The translations under genes were made by a program, and so were the position numbers. From NCBI GenBank assembly GCA_001179505.1, contig CDMY01000781.1, positions 71,293-135,292 on the forward strand: a DNA stretch of 64,000 nucleotides. Direction: 5' to 3'. Each line of letters opens with the position of its first letter. Position 1 is the first letter of the stretch. This DNA comes from Vitrella brassicaformis. Taxonomy: Eukaryota > Sar > Vitrellaceae. Positions 1 through 12,294 of the stretch are shown here, one piece after another. The notes beneath the pieces were generated by a model, which did no database searches, was not told the origin of the DNA, and was given only the letters and a program-made list of their open reading frames with translations.

Positions 1-345
1 ACTGCGAGCTCCTCGAACCCCATAATGACCTGGTCGGTGTCGAAGAAGTGGTGGGCGAAGGAGGGCGAGAAGGTCACCGGCGGCTTGCGATAGTCGTCTA
101 GGCACTCGCAGGGGTGGAAGAAGACGCTAGAGAGGGCGTTGACGCGCAGCGAGCGGGTGCCGACGCGACCTTCGAGCCTCTGTTTCTTGGATGACGGCTC
201 CCCCATGCTACTGGGGTTGCTCGACGCCCCCTGGTGGCGGCGTGAAGATGACGAAGAGGTGATGGGCAGTCGGAGCGGCTCAGAAACGGAAGGGGAAGTG
301 CCCTCGGCCGGCTGGGGGTGAGCTCGGGTGCTCCGGCGCGGCCAT
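1..345 (-). CDS. HAT1: Histone acetyltransferase HAT1, N-terminal fragment
   Basis: Type B histone acetyltransferases acetylate newly made histone H4 before chromatin assembly. The minus strand is open from an ATG at 345 to the window edge, so only the first 114 or so residues are seen. After a Ser/Pro-rich leader of about 50 residues comes a Lys/Arg patch, then a stretch matching the HAT1 N-terminal domain pattern F-x-P-x-(Y/F)-x-H-x-x-F-x-x-(D)-x-x-x-x-G-(Y/F)-x-x-L (window 1-75; seen as TFSPSFAHHFF followed by IMGFEEL). A second in-frame ATG at 206 is an alternative start. The acetyltransferase domain lies outside the window. It is divergent from the transporter at 681. The family assignment is from motif memory, without alignment. 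Confidence 0.65.
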
Positions 346-680
346 ACACGATCTAGTAACCCAGTTAACATCGTACACCATCCGCCAGCCGATGCGAGCT
401 CACTCCACTCGGATCGGGGTCGGCAAAATCGCCTCAAAATTCAGTAATTGTTGACGAATCGTGGGGAATACGCATAGCTCTCTGGTATGCCCTTACTGTT
501 CCCACTCCTCTTCTCGAAAGGCCACCCGCGATCAGGGTTTCGTTAAACAATCACGCCCTAACTCCCCAATTTGAGCTCGCAGGCTCGCATGTGGATCCAA
601 GTCACACAACACGTAAGAATGAGAGAATGATGGTGCTGTGCGGATTTTGACCTAGTACGTGGACCACCATTATTGCCGCC
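346..680. promoter_or_regulatory. Divergent intergenic region HAT1 / transporter
   Basis: This is 335 bp between two head-to-head start codons. It contains the GAGCTCGCA-type element twice (393-401 as TGCGAGCTC, and 573-590 as GAGCTCGCAGGCTCGCAT, about 90 bp before the transporter ATG). No TATA-like box was recognised. Its promoter role is inferred from position and from recurrence of the motif in other divergent regions of the window. Confidence 0.45.
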
Positions 681-3600
681 ATGTCTGGTGCTCCCGCTCT
701 GAAGCGGGGTGCAAGCAGAGTGGTCAAGCTCGTGAGGAGCGCCTCGTACGTCCTGGAACACACCTCAGCTGCCACCCTTGCGGAGTCGGCCTCAATCACT
801 CTCGCCATTTACACCTTCTTCTTTGCCTTCGGTGAGGAGAGGAGAGGGGAGGGGTGTGCTACGGGAGAGGACGACGCTCTGTGTGTATTCGGGTGTGTGT
901 GTGTCATTGCAGGCCTTTCGCAGCAGAAGATATATCAATATGGCACAGGTGAGCAACACACAGCAAACGCCATGTGCTGGTTGTGTTGTGCGTTGGTGAC
1001 TGTGTTGTGTGTGTTGTGTGTGTGTTGGTGGTCTGTCTGTCTGTCTGTCTGCAGGGCACGACAAGTTCCGCTACAGCAACTTCCTGCTGCTGGTGTCATC
1101 GATGGCCAACTTCGTGCTCTCCTTCGGCATCATCCTGGTGCGGAAGCGGTTCTCGTGGCACCGTGCCACACAGCACCTCTGCACAAAGGCCGTCCTCAAC
1201 CGAGTCGTCTTCCTCGGTGAGCGAGCGACTCGATGCTCACATGGATGATATGTGTCGATTGGTGTGGTGGTTTTGATAGAGATCTTTTACTGTTCGCTGA
1301 CGAGTGTGCTGGGCAAGGTGAGTGGGTACCATGCCCTGACGCTGGTGGACTACCCCACACAAGCACTGGCCAAGTGCGCCAAACCGGTAGGTAGGCAGGC
1401 AGGCAGGACAGACGGCAGGCAGGGAACCCTCCACTCCTTTGCACTCTCCTGCTGTGTGGGCGATAGGAACGACGTGTGTCTGTCTTGTCTGTCTGTCGAG
1501 TGCAGGTGTCGATAGTGATATTGGGGTTCCTCCACTTCAAGCGTCGGTACAGCACCAGCGAGGTCGTCAACGCCTTCTGGATCGTCGGCTCACTCGTCAT
1601 ATTCAACCTGGCCAACATCAAAGCCGCTGAAAACAATGTGGGGGGGGCGAGCAAGCAGCGAATGGACGGACATCGGGAGGCTCACCTCACTTGGCATCTG
1701 AGGTGCGCGCGCGTGTGTGTGTGCAGGCTGTCAACACTCTGTGGGGTAATCTGATGCTGCTCTTCTCGTTGACGTGCGATGGGATGACGGGATCACGGTA
1801 CGCCTTGCTTGCGATCCGCTGAGCGCAGAGCACAGGAAGCCCGCTGCCCATGTTCTCTCTGTGTTTGTTGGTCGTTCAGGCAGGATGTGTTGTCGCGTCA
1901 GTTCCGGTTCACGTCCTACGAGATGATGTGCGTCCTCAACGGATTCTCAATCGTATTCGCGAGTAAACACTGAACCAACCACGACAGGCAGACGAACACA
2001 CTGACCGACCAGCTCCCTCGTGTACCATGCCCATTTCCCCCTTCTCTCTGTCAGTTGGCGGCATGGTGGTGGTAGAGGGTGTGTCGGCCCCCCTGCAGTT
2101 CATGGCGCGCTACCCCGACATCAACGCAGACGTACTCATCTTTTGCGTATGCGGCGCACTCGGGCAGTTCGCGTCGTTCGTGGGCGTGCGGCGTTTGGGG
2201 GTGCTGCCCACGACGCTCATCACCACCACACGCAAGCTCTTCATGGTGCTGGTGTCGGTGGCCTGGTTCAACACCTCTCTCGCCATGTCGCAGTGGGCGG
2301 CCGTCGCCTCCATCTTCGTGGCCGTGGTGAGTGAGTGAGAAAACGCCCCAGAGAGAGACGCGCACAGGAGTACGGGCAGACCAGACACGTGTGTGTGTGT
2401 GTGTGTGTGTGTGGATGTCGTTCCTCCCTCAGATATGGAAGCACTCTCAGAAGAAAGAGAAGAAGACCATCCTGCGGTCGGTGTCGACCCCCGACATCAA
2501 GAGCAGGGCCGAGGTGGACGTGGCCGACATCGGGCCGGCACCCGACCTCTCCCTACCCCTCCCAGCGACAGCCGACCACCCCATCAAAGGCACCATGCCG
2601 CCCCTCTCTCTCCACCAGCACCCCCTCCCCTCTCTCGAGCTCTCACACCACCATCACATGGCCATGCGCGGCCCCAGAGGCGCCGCAGACGACTCCCTCG
2701 TCGTCAGCAAGGGCTCTCGGTTCCTCAACAATCCGGGGCTGGACGACCCTGCCACGGTCAATCAGCTCGAGCAGCAGGTGCACTGTCTGCCCATTTCACC
2801 GTCGCACCACGCCGTCCCCCCACCCCAGCAGACCAAGGAGTCGTCGATGCAGCCCCTGCGGCTGCCCGACTCGGCTGCGTCAAGCACCACCTCAGGCGGC
2901 AGCTCCCCCGGGACGGCGGAGAGCGGCCCGCCGAGGAACGCAGAGGCGTCTTCATCCATGGCGGCTGTTGGCTCGTGGTCGTCTCTGGTGGTGCGCGTCC
3001 CGACGCCTGTGCTTCAGCCGCAGGAGATTGCCCATATTAGCGGTGGCCTGACCGTCCACACGGGCAGGGGTGATGCACCCCATGTGGCACCTCCGTTGGA
3101 ACCGATACGAATGTCGAGGACCCCCAGCCCCATGGTATGGTAGCACACACACACACACACACACTCACACAGAAGACGCATACAGACGATCTGTTTTGCG
3201 TGTCTTGTCCTGTGTTTGTTATGTGCAGCTGCCTGGCGATGCGGCCGGCGGGCAGGTGTGGCGGCAGTCGTCCCCCCTCCCCCTCATCCAGCCCCCCAGC
3301 GACCTCACCACCCTCCCCCACCCCCTGCCCCACCCCCACGCCTATCACACCCACACTCACAGCCACCTCGACGAAATGGTCACGTCGGATGCAGACCAGC
3401 TCCACCACGCGAGGAGGAGGGAAAAGGCGACGGCAGGAGGCGGCGAGATGCTGCTGGGGCCGGAAGGAGATGTCGAGAGTGGCGTGAGGTCGGGCCATGG
3501 TCATCTCAGCGAAGGGGAGGAGGACGATCATGGCCACCACCATGGGCATCCGTCACTCATGCAGGCGGCCAAGAGGTCAGTCAGTGAGCCCCAACCACAA

Positions 3601-3720
3601 AGACCACTTGGACAGCAGACGGATGCTGCACTGCATGGGTGTGTAATGAATGTGATTGATGTGTGTAGGTGGTGGTATAGCGGCGGTAGCATCCGGAAGC
3701 CGCCCCTCTTACAGGCCTAA
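681..3720 (+). CDS. UAA / SLC35B1-like nucleotide-sugar transporter with long His-rich tail
   Basis: Multi-pass transporter, probably moving nucleotide sugars or adenine nucleotides across ER or Golgi membranes. Ten exons join in phase: 681-831, 913-948, 1055-1216, 1280-1386, 1506-1637, 1727-1797, 1880-1962, 2055-2326, 2433-3134, 3229-3720. Family signs are GLSQQKIYQYG near the N-terminus, TQALAKCAKP in the middle, GALGQFASF, and TTTRKLF before the last helix, then a Lys-rich end of the membrane domain (QKKEKK). SLC35B proteins usually stop near there; here roughly 400 residues follow, rich in Pro, Ser and His (clusters such as HAYHTHTHSH and DDHGHHHGHP). The last exon may carry one more intron after 3570 (GTCAGT to GTGTAG), so the exact C-terminus is uncertain. 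The substrate cannot be told from the sequence. Confidence 0.8.
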
Positions 3721-5091
3721 CCGGCCTGGCCTTGCCGCCCGGTGGCCCTAGGTGGGCTGCCAGGACCACCTACCTAACCTGAAACCAACGCTTGCAAGCA
3801 ACGCAACAACGCTCACGTCATCGATCTGTCTGTCGACAGATCGCCCCGGCAACTCGACAGTCGTGTCCCCCCCTCGTGTATAGCAGCGACAAGGACCGAC
3901 AGGAGAATCTGTTCTGCCTGCCTGCCTGCTTAGGCAGCCAGCCAGCCGACCAACGTATTAGTGTGCGTACAGAAAGAACGAACTGACCATCACTCGTTTT
4001 TGCGTCATGCTCCCTCCACCTACCGATGGACTCGCTCACTCACTCGTTTCTTTACTTGCTGCCTCTTTTGTTGTGATGCTTTGCCTGAGGACCGATCCAT
4101 CCATCCGACCTTCCTGCCGCTATTGCTCCCTTCCTTGTCCGTGTGTGAGCATGCGCGTGTGTGTGTGTGTGTGTGTGCATAACGCAGCGTGTTCATTCAC
4201 GGGCCCGAGTTGGATTATGTGATGGCTTAGCGAGACAGTCTGACAGACAGACGGACAGAAAAACGGCGGGCGGACGGACGGACGGATCGAAGGACTCGGT
4301 GAGCGATATGCGTGTTCTTGTTGTGTGTGTGTGTGTGCGCGTGTCATGCGTGGGATGCATGTTATGTGTGGATCGGATGGTGGGTGTCTGGCAGATGTGC
4401 TGCTTGTACAGATGAGTGACTACATATGTAAACATCATACTGACTGGTGTGGTTGGTACAGTGTGGTAACCTACCTACCTACCTACGCGTGACGTATGGC
4501 GGCTTATTGGGTGGATGGCTGATGTGGCTGCCACAGCTGTCTGTGTACTGGCTGGTACTTGTGCAGCACACATAGCATGCATTCATTCATCCATCCCGCC
4601 GTCGTGAGATCGTTTTCTTAGTCAGTCCACTTGACTTGACTCACTCGCCTATTAACCTACCTACTGGCAATTGAGGGCGTGTGTGGGTGTGTGTGTGTAT
4701 GTGTGTGTGGAGTGGGTATCAGCTAAGTGGATTCGTGTGTGGCTACCAGTCAAATGGATTCGTGTCTACGGCGTACTCTACTTCATTCATAGTGGAGGCC
4801 CTCTCAGGAGGCTTCGGCGAAGGCAATGAGCATTAACAGTGTCAGGAGAGAAAAATAGTCGGTCAGAGAACCACACCCACACCACACCACACACACACCA
4901 CATCACCCATCACTCACTCAGGGCACAAAGCTCTACCCACCCACCCACCCACCTACCTACCCACTATAGATTGATAGACTCATGGCTCGGCTCTCATCGC
5001 CCTGCCCTCATCTCTACCTAACCTAGCCACCCACAACGGTTTCAATCAGCACACCATGTACGGAGGCAGACAGACAGACAGACAGACAGTG
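3721..5091. other. Convergent intergenic region, simple repeats
   Basis: This is 1.37 kb between two 3' ends. It holds TG/CA tracts (4155-4178, 4321-4340, 4681-4710), GGAC and TACC tandem units (4268-4285, 4470-4486), an ACCC run (4935-4962) and a GACA run (5066-5089). Open frames here are short and composition-driven. No RNA gene was recognised. Confidence 0.6.
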
Positions 5092-6131
5092 TCATGACGC
5101 ATAGTCCATCTCCACCTCCACGGCTTTCTCCTCCTTCACCGCTGCCGGCGGCCTCTCCTTCTCCCCCACCTCCCTCTCCTCCCCCCGCCTCTTTGCTGCT
5201 GCCTTTGCCTCCGCCTCGCCCGCCCTCGGCAGGTCCCGGAGGTCGGCAAATTCTTTCGAGTTCATGATCATGTCATAGAAAATCTCCCAGTCGAGGACGT
5301 CCCCCACGTTGACGAGGAAGTAGGGCTTCACCCCCGTGCAAATGTCGTCCTCATTCTTGGCGTGCTGCACCAGCCTGGCCACAAACGCATCCCGAGTGCA
5401 GACCGTGTCGGAGCCGTCAGAGAAGAACCGAAAGACGCGCCGGACGATGTCGGGGTCCAGGGGAGCGGCTGTGAGGGCCTCGTTGATCCGCCTGCGGATC
5501 TCGACGGGGCTCTTGATGTCGGGGAACTCACTCCTGAGCTCGGTGTAGACCTCGTGTGTCTGGAGCAGCGGCCCGCCCGCTCGGTTGAGAGGCCACTTGA
5601 ACTTGAGGTCGTTGAGATTGCTCTCAAAGGTTGGGTACTTGATGGCGTCGAGGCCGCCGTCGAAGAGGTAGGCATCCCACCGGGGCAGCGGGCGGTCAGG
5701 CAGCGACACCCACGTTGAGAAGGCCTCACCCGAACCCGCAGCGGCATGCTCAGAGATGCGGCCGAACACACCTATCAGCGTACGCACCTGCACACACACA
5801 TACAACAAACAAAGCAGACACACAGGCGACCACGCCCACAGTGTATATGCAGTGCTCCAAACCAGGCAGACCACATCTGCACGGGACATCTCCTCACCAA
5901 ATGTGTGTGTGTCGGCGGTGCCGCAAAAGCATCTCTCGCCGCAAATGGTCCTCTCTGCAGCCCTCGCCGTGACGAGGCCGCATCGCTGTGAGCACAAGCT
6001 GGCAGCTGGGACGGACAGAGCTGGGAGCTGCGAGATCCCGCAGACCTTATTCCAACGCTTGTGATTGTTTGTATCAGCCAGGCGGCTGAACAGATGAACC
6101 GCAGCGACGCAGGGATGATACTCGCCTTCAT
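5092..6131 (-). CDS. Unknown conserved-looking protein, two exons, 309 aa
   Basis: Exon 1 is 6131-5898 and exon 2 is 5787-5092, joined in phase 0 across a GTGAGG...GTGCAG intron. The N-terminal 78 residues contain a hydrophobic stretch and then Ser, Arg and Ala, which could be a signal or organelle-targeting leader (inference). Exon 2 begins VRTLIGVFGRISEH and has a globular middle (WDAYLFDGGLDAIKYP, DIVRRVFRFFSDGSD, YFLVNVGDVLDWEIFYDMI) and a Lys/Glu-rich tail ending EVEMDYAS. I do not recognise the family. Parts of the middle resemble a degenerate EF-hand arrangement, but no canonical Ca-binding loop is visible. A reading frame continues upstream to a TTG near 6158; the ATG at 6131 is preferred. 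Head-to-head with the secreted-protein gene at 6359. Confidence 0.6.
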
Positions 6132-6358
6132 TCTCTGCCGCCGGTTTTGCAAGCTCAAGCTCGCATCCCGAGTCGTCTCAGACTCATCGCCATGTACACT
6201 TTTCCTGTTTTCTCTCCGTCTGGCCCGTGCGGTCCGTCTGGATCTCTATCGCACTGATCTTGTATTCTCGTCTGTTATCGCACCATCGCATATCTTGGCC
6301 TTGATCCTTCTCGCCTCTCAAGCCTTCCTCTCAAGCCTTCCTCCCGGCACCGACCACC
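6132..6358. promoter_or_regulatory. Divergent intergenic region with AAGCTCGCA element
   Basis: This is 227 bp between the minus-strand unknown gene and the secreted-protein gene. AAGCTCAAGCTCGCA lies at 6151-6165. A pyrimidine-rich stretch follows toward 6359. Its role is inferred. Confidence 0.4.
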
Positions 6359-7195
6359 ATGCGTGCCCAGCCACTTCTACTCCTCCTGGCAGCAGCATGC
6401 CTCGCCTTCACCCCAGCAGCAGCCCAAGATGCTGAAGCACAGCCTGCGCCTGATGTGGCCGACTCTGCGGCCGCCGACCCCGGTGGTGTGGCGGATCCTG
6501 TGGAGACGACGGAGGCGCAGCCCTCTGTTGTCGAGACGATTCAACAGGAGGCTGCTGAGGCCGTCGACTCTGTCCAAGCTGAGGCTTCCCAGGCCGTGTC
6601 GGACGCCATCGAGGACGTCCAGCAGAACGTCCAAGACACCGTGGATGAGGTCAACCAGTACCTCGAGCCCATCACCGGTGTCAACACCGATTCGTCGGTG
6701 ACCGAGGCACCGGGACTCGATGCCGACCCGGATGCTGATGTTGATGCTGATCCTAGTGCTGATGCTGAAGGCGGGGTCCGGCAGCTCACAGAAGAAGCAG
6801 CTGAGCGCGAGCTGCAGTATGGTGCCGGCGGGGTGCCGTTCAAGCACGTCGACTCTTACCACACGTATGGGGTCGCCTACCAGCCTGCCAACTACTACCC
6901 TGCCGCTGGGCCGTCAGCTGCCGCTCCCCACGACCATTACAAGGAGGGAGGCTACCCCGCTGCCGGTCCCCCTGCGCCCGTCAGCCAAGTGATCGTCACA
7001 TGCGACCCTAAGAAGTGGAAGAAGCGGTGCTTCCCGCCATGCTTTGGCGGTGAGAACAACACGAGACGATAAGGCTGCCTGACGGTCTGTTCTCGTGATG
7101 GCATACCTGTCTTCTGTGTGTGTTGATTGATGTGATGTGTGTCTGCAGGTCCCGGCGACCCTCTGTGCTGCTTCTACCCCCCTCCCGGATGCTGA
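6359..7195 (+). CDS. Small secreted protein, amphipathic repeats and Cys-rich C-terminus
   Basis: The ATG at 6359 opens a clear signal peptide (MRAQPLLLLLAAACLAFTPAAA, about residues 1-22). Residues 50-105 are Ala/Glu/Val-rich and look like amphipathic helix repeats (VQAEASQAVSDAIEDVQQ). An acidic Asp/Ala run of alternating D-A and D-P follows, then a Tyr/Pro/His region, then Cys: VTCDPKKWKKRCFPPC. Exon 1 (6359-7049) splices in phase 1 to 7149-7195, giving a Cys/Pro-rich end (DPLCCFYPPPGC) and a stop. If the intron is retained, the frame stops at 7072 with ENNTRR instead. About 246 residues. The family is unknown; a cell-surface or cyst-wall role is only a guess. Confidence 0.65.
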
Positions 7196-8288
7196 GCGTG
7201 TCAGGCTGACCCTGCTCGTTGTCATGCCTCCTCAGCCACACTCACTCGGTCGTTCAGATGTGGCTCGTCAGACACAGCCGGGCCCCTGTCACTGCTGGGC
7301 CCCTGAATCTTGCGAGCAACGTCGCGACGGATAAGCAGAGCGAGCTGAGCTGACCGCTTTTTCAAGATGATGAGGAGGGACGGGGAGATGCGTGAATCGA
7401 ATCCATGGCATGGACGGGTGTGGGTGAGTTTGGTAATTGGTTTTGGTTGTGTGCGCAAGTTAGGGACAGGGAAGGAAGTAGATACTAGGCTAGGCGATAG
7501 CTGATGGCTGGCTGGCTGGATGGATGGATGGATGGATGGCAGCCTGATGGGACGAACGCTCTTTAAGCCAGGAAGGAACTTGCTGCCGTCCGTCCGTCCG
7601 TCCGGTGCGTGGTTGCTGTCTTGTCATGTCTGGTGGGTGGGGCGAGAGCATGTACCAGCATGCAACGATGCGGCCATTCCTTCCCAACATGCGTGCCGTG
7701 CCGTGCCATTCACTGCTGGCTGCCTGCGCCATTATACGTATTTGCTTACTGTGGGACATTTGTCTGTCTACATGATGTGTGTCTCCTCTCTCCCTTGCTC
7801 CCTCTCTCCCTCTCTCCTTGTCACAATCGCACTCCCTTCCTGTAAATACGTGTATCGCACTTTCTCCGTCGCGCTAGGCGATAGGTGAGCGTGGGGCGTC
7901 GTGTCGGCTCCCTCGCGTGTGTGTCGTGATGTGTCGTGTTGCGTGCATTGGTTTGCGTGTCGCTGTTGTTTGTTTCTTGACGGTCACAGCCACAAACGAG
8001 CGAGCGTGCCTAGCTCTTCCGCTATCCTTTTACGTCGAGACAGCAGGTACATACTCGTTTTTGGCTCGTGGGGGTGGGTGGTGGGGGGTCTGGTGGGGGT
8101 GTGACGGGATGATGGGGCCCGTGCATTTGGAGAACAACGAGACAGAGACGACAAGACTGAGGGAGGAGGGAGGGAGACAGTGGCTAACTAACAAATAGTC
8201 CGTCTGTCCATATCCATCTGGACACGGCTCGGCTGCAGGGCAAACACGGCTACGCTACACCTGACGTGACCACCATGGGCCAATCTAC
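7196..8288. other. Convergent intergenic region, no gene seen
   Basis: This is 1.1 kb between 3' ends. It contains a GGAT/GGCT tract (7506-7540), a GTCC tract (7590-7604) and pyrimidine-rich TCCCTC runs (7795-7815). Open frames up to about 120 codons have no protein-like character. No RNA gene was recognised. Confidence 0.55.
7517..7540. repeat. (GGAT)n tract
   Basis: Tandem GGAT units. The same unit and its complement recur at 14165-14184, 35218-35275, 49126-49142, 50055-50083 and 51279-51297. Confidence 0.85.
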
Positions 8289-11200
8289 CTACACTCCCCC
8301 CTCTCCCTCCCCCCTGCTCCTCTTCTTGGCTATCCATCCTTCTCCTTTGCTGTACACGGGAACCGACGCCAACATGGCACCAATTCCACGACCACCAACA
8401 CCATTGCCACCCCTCCCCGCCGCCCCTACCTCTCCCTCTCCCTCTGAACCGTACCGCACCACCTCCCCCCCTCCATCGGCTCCCTCCCTCTCCCTGTCGG
8501 GCTCAAGCGGCCGCTTTACGCCCGTCCGGCTGCTCGCAGCGGATGCCTCAGGGTCAGGCACCGGCGCCATGGCGGCATTCGTCTCTGCTGCTGGCTGGTG
8601 GCTCCCGTCTTTCCTCGTCTCTGGCGTGTGTCTCGCTGGGGCGAGGTTCTTGAGGGGGGAGGGGAGGTGATGTGAGCCGATGCGCTCCAAAATGGCGAAT
8701 GATGGCGAGGCGATGAGGGCGTGGCGGGCGGCGTCGAGCCTTTCGCGGGCGGCGGCGTGCTCCTCTTGACAGGCCTTGAGGGCCACGGGGGTGTGCTCCG
8801 TCTGCTCGGACGTTTGCAGCTGCACACCACCGAATCGACATGCACGGCAGAGATGGACGATGGACAGAGTGTGCCGGGGTCTCCTTCCTACATGTGTGTG
8901 TTCGACGATGGTTGCGAGTAGTTCATGTCTGTCGTTGGAGAACTCCTGCGCGAGCTGCTTGGCCGACACTATGATGGTCTCGAACTGACAGACAGACATA
9001 GACACACAAGGGATCGGTGCAGCCCAGCCCATCACTCACACACACACACACACACACACACAAGTCGCTGAGCTCACCCGTTTCTTGCCGATGAAGACCC
9101 TCGTGAGTGCGTTGATGTAGGGGCCGATCACGTCACGGTATCTGCTCCCATTGGCATCCTTCACACGCACAGCGGACAGACAGACATACGCCACACCCAC
9201 CTGCACCCCGCCCCTTCTCCAGTCTCTGTCCGTCTGCTTCATTCACTTTGAGGTTTGTCTGCAGCAGTGCCTTTCCATTCGAGTACAGCCAGTGGTAGAA
9301 GGCCGACAGGTCGTCGCCGCTGCGATACAGCGACCCGCCACCGTGCGTCTGACTGGCGGCTGTGTCGGCAGCAGGGGAGCCTGAACCGGGACTGGGCCTG
9401 TCCGGCACGTCTAGAGACAATGACCGGCCGGCCAGCGCCTCGGCCAGAAGCACCTCACACTGAGCCAACACCTGCACACACACACGCGAGGCGCACCCAC
9501 GTGAGCTCTCTCTCGTGCCGCTGCGTGTCTGTCGAGCCCACCAGTCCCGCCGCGAATCGTCCGTGCGCCATTCCCATGTTGGCCGTCACACTGAAGGGTT
9601 CCAGCTCGTTCCACGGGATGCGCTGCTCCATCGACGCACATCCCTCCAGCGGCGACCGGCTGCCCATGGCCCTGTGGGCGTCGTCGAGGGTCTGCCTGAT
9701 GGCGGTGGCCGGATGTGGGTCGATGAGCAGCAGGGTGCGGTAGAGGGACTGCCACAGGGGGTGGGACAGCACCGAGGGGATGTTGGGCGGGGAGCGCTCG
9801 GGCACGTTGGGGGGCAGCAGGTGCGACAGCAGCGCCCCGTCAGCCATGCACCTGATCCATCGAACAAAACAGCGCACATACAGGGACAGGGAACGACTGC
9901 GAGTGTTATGGGTGTGTCTGTGTGTGTGTGTGTGTTGTGTGTGTGTGTGGTTACAGTGAGGAGAGGTAGAATAGCATCTCCGGCCCTGCGAGGTCTGTCT
10001 GGCCGGGTGCCCCACCGCCATCTGGCTGCGGCAGGCCGCATGTGGGCCTCAACTGAGACAACTCGGATACCGACTGAACACACAAGGGACACCCATACAT
10101 CTATCTGATCTGTCACGTCACAGCAGCAGAGCATATATTCCCGCCTCTTCTCTCTCTGTATCTGACCTTGAGCAGGCTGTTCCTGGCCTGTCGCACAAAC
10201 GGTCTGTCGACCACACCACACTCGACGGCCGCCCACAGTGTGTAGGCCCGCAGGTCCATGCCGCAGCACAGGTAGAAGAGGAAGGCCGCCTCGTCCAGCC
10301 CCTTGTCCTTGGTGCATGGCGGCAGCTGTGTCTGCCACCGCGTCAGCACCTGGCAGGCCTCTTGCAGCAGCTCCAACGTAACAGGGGCCGTAGGGTACAG
10401 CACGAACGACACCTGGATGCTGAATATATGCACACAGGGTGTGAGGAGGGGGGATGTTGTGCTGTGCAGGGTTTGTGTGTCTTCTCTGTCTGCTCTGTCT
10501 GCTCTGCTTGCTGGTATGTATTTTACCCGTGCACGATGATCCGCCACGCCAGCCGATGGACGCTCAGCGAGAAGGTGTGATGCCTCATCAAAGCCGCAAC
10601 CTGACACAAGGAAGGAAGCCGGTCACATCATTCCCCACTCCGGGCCGCGGAGTCGTTATCTGTGAGCCTCACCTTCTTGGCTTGTAGCGTCCCGAAGTCG
10701 ACAATGGTGCGCACGGGCTCTTTCTTGACGTCGTTCTTGTGCGGGCAGTTGGCCAGGCCGACCGTATACGCGTCAATCGTGTGCAGATACAACTCTACCG
10801 GCGTCAGCCTGAGCGATGAAGAGAAACAATGACACGTCACGTGCTCCTATTCCGATTCATTGACGGTGTTGTGTTGGTGTGTGCGTGTGCACCAACCACT
10901 GTGCGGGGACGAGTGTGTGGTTGGGTTTTTGCAGGAGTGCCTCCAGCCACTCGATCATGTCCCTGATGTCCTGCAGCGCCGCCCTGACGTCCTCCTCCAC
11001 CGACGGCTGCTTGGTGACGTACGGGTTGCCCTCGCGCCACAGCAGACACGTCAGCTGAATGCACACATACACACACCTGAACAAACACCAACACACACAC
11101 ATACCATTGAGTCGGCCCCATGTATCCCCTCCCTCAATGCGATGCCTGTGTACCTTACTTACCTGCACCAACCACATTGGGCCTTGCTCCACGGCGACTT

Positions 11201-11968
11201 GGCCTGCCCCTCCCCCCCTCTCTCCCACCAGTGCCGCTGCTCCCGCACCCTGGCCAGAGCCGCCTCAGCCATGCTCCCACGGTAGTCACGCCGACCGAAG
11301 CAGTGCACATACGCCTCCAGCAGCACACACGACACATAATGCCACGCCACCACTGCACCACCCGCATCACCACCCGCACCCGCCTCCCCGGCCGCCACAC
11401 TGACGTGATGGATGTGTGCCAGCAAAGGCTCATACACGTGCTGGATGGCCTGGCGGCACGCGGCAATAGCACCGTCATAGTCCTTGCTGGCCAGTCGACG
11501 CTGGATGCGGTGGATCAGGTGGCCGGATGTGACGGCGATGAGCTGAATCATCGGCGGTGACAGCCGCCCCGTGCCGCCGTCTGACACATGGAGCAGCTCC
11601 ACTATGTATGACCAGGCACACTCACGTACTCCGATGGCAATGAAGGTCTCAGCCGTGACGAGCAGCTGCGAGATGTCATCCGCGGACCGCCCGGCATCCA
11701 CGCTGCTGCTGCCGTCCTGGTTGCATGACTTTGCGAGGACGGCCTTGATTCCGCTGAGGACGTGCTGCTTGAAGTAGAGGAGGGCTGACTTGTCGCCTGG
11801 CTGTCGGGTGTTGAGGTAACAGGCGGCGAACCATGCGAGGTTGAAGAAGTGCTTGGTCCGGTCAAGCGCGTTGTGGTTGTGGAGTTCGCTGATGCACTGC
11901 AAGGCGTAGGCCTCCTTGTGATGGCTGAGAGCACTGATGGCAAGCTTCGTCTTCAGCTCCAAGCGCAT
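8289..11968 (-). CDS. Large unknown multi-exon protein, helical
   Basis: At least nine protein-like blocks lie in order on the minus strand, separated by intron-like sequence with (TG)n-CAG acceptors: 11968-11163, about 11055-10930, 10810-10673, 10600-10520, 10421-10168, 9850-9540, 9475-9245, 9165-9080 and 8990-8289. The first exon starts MRLELKTKLAISALSHHKEA and is rich in predicted helix (HFFNLAWFAACYLNTRQPGD; AIAACRQAIQHVYEPLLAHI), reminiscent of TPR-like repeats but without a clear consensus. Later blocks include EAALLQKPNHT-like and CQVLTRWQTQLPPC segments. The C-terminal exon is Arg/Gly/Glu-rich and ends RSRGEGEGGV. I do not recognise the family. Several splice joins, including the first, are not resolved in phase by hand, so treat the span as a gene region rather than an exact CDS. 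Confidence 0.5.
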
Positions 11969-12294
11969 CTCTCTGCGCCACGTCAGACGCTCACAGAAAT
12001 CGGCATTCCGCCTCTTGAACTCGCACAGCTTTCAGTCGGAGAGGCACCGACGCCGAGGCAGACCCATCGTCGAAGCTTTGATGCATCAGACAAGCCTGTC
12101 GTATCCAAGGACGCCCGGACAAAAAGGCGAGCTTTGGCGAGAATTGACGAGCTGGCCGAAGTAGAGAGAGTCGGCGCTTTCCCCCGTAAGCTTCGTGGCG
12201 CATTTGTCCTCCATCGTTGTGGGGTGCCCTTCTCTGGCAAACAAGGCACTGCTTTCACCCAATTGAGTACGACTGAGGCATTGCTGGGCCATCC
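11969..12294. promoter_or_regulatory. Divergent intergenic region with GCGAGCTTT element
   Basis: This is 326 bp between start codons on opposite strands. GCGAGCTTTGGCGA is at 12127-12140, and HindIII-like AAGCTT occurs at 12074 and 12188. No other signal was recognised. Confidence 0.35.

Noticed and set aside
98-349. Minus-strand frame of 83 codons at the left edge
   Set aside because: Another minus frame gives the HAT1-like motif with a proper ATG at 345; this one is a shadow.
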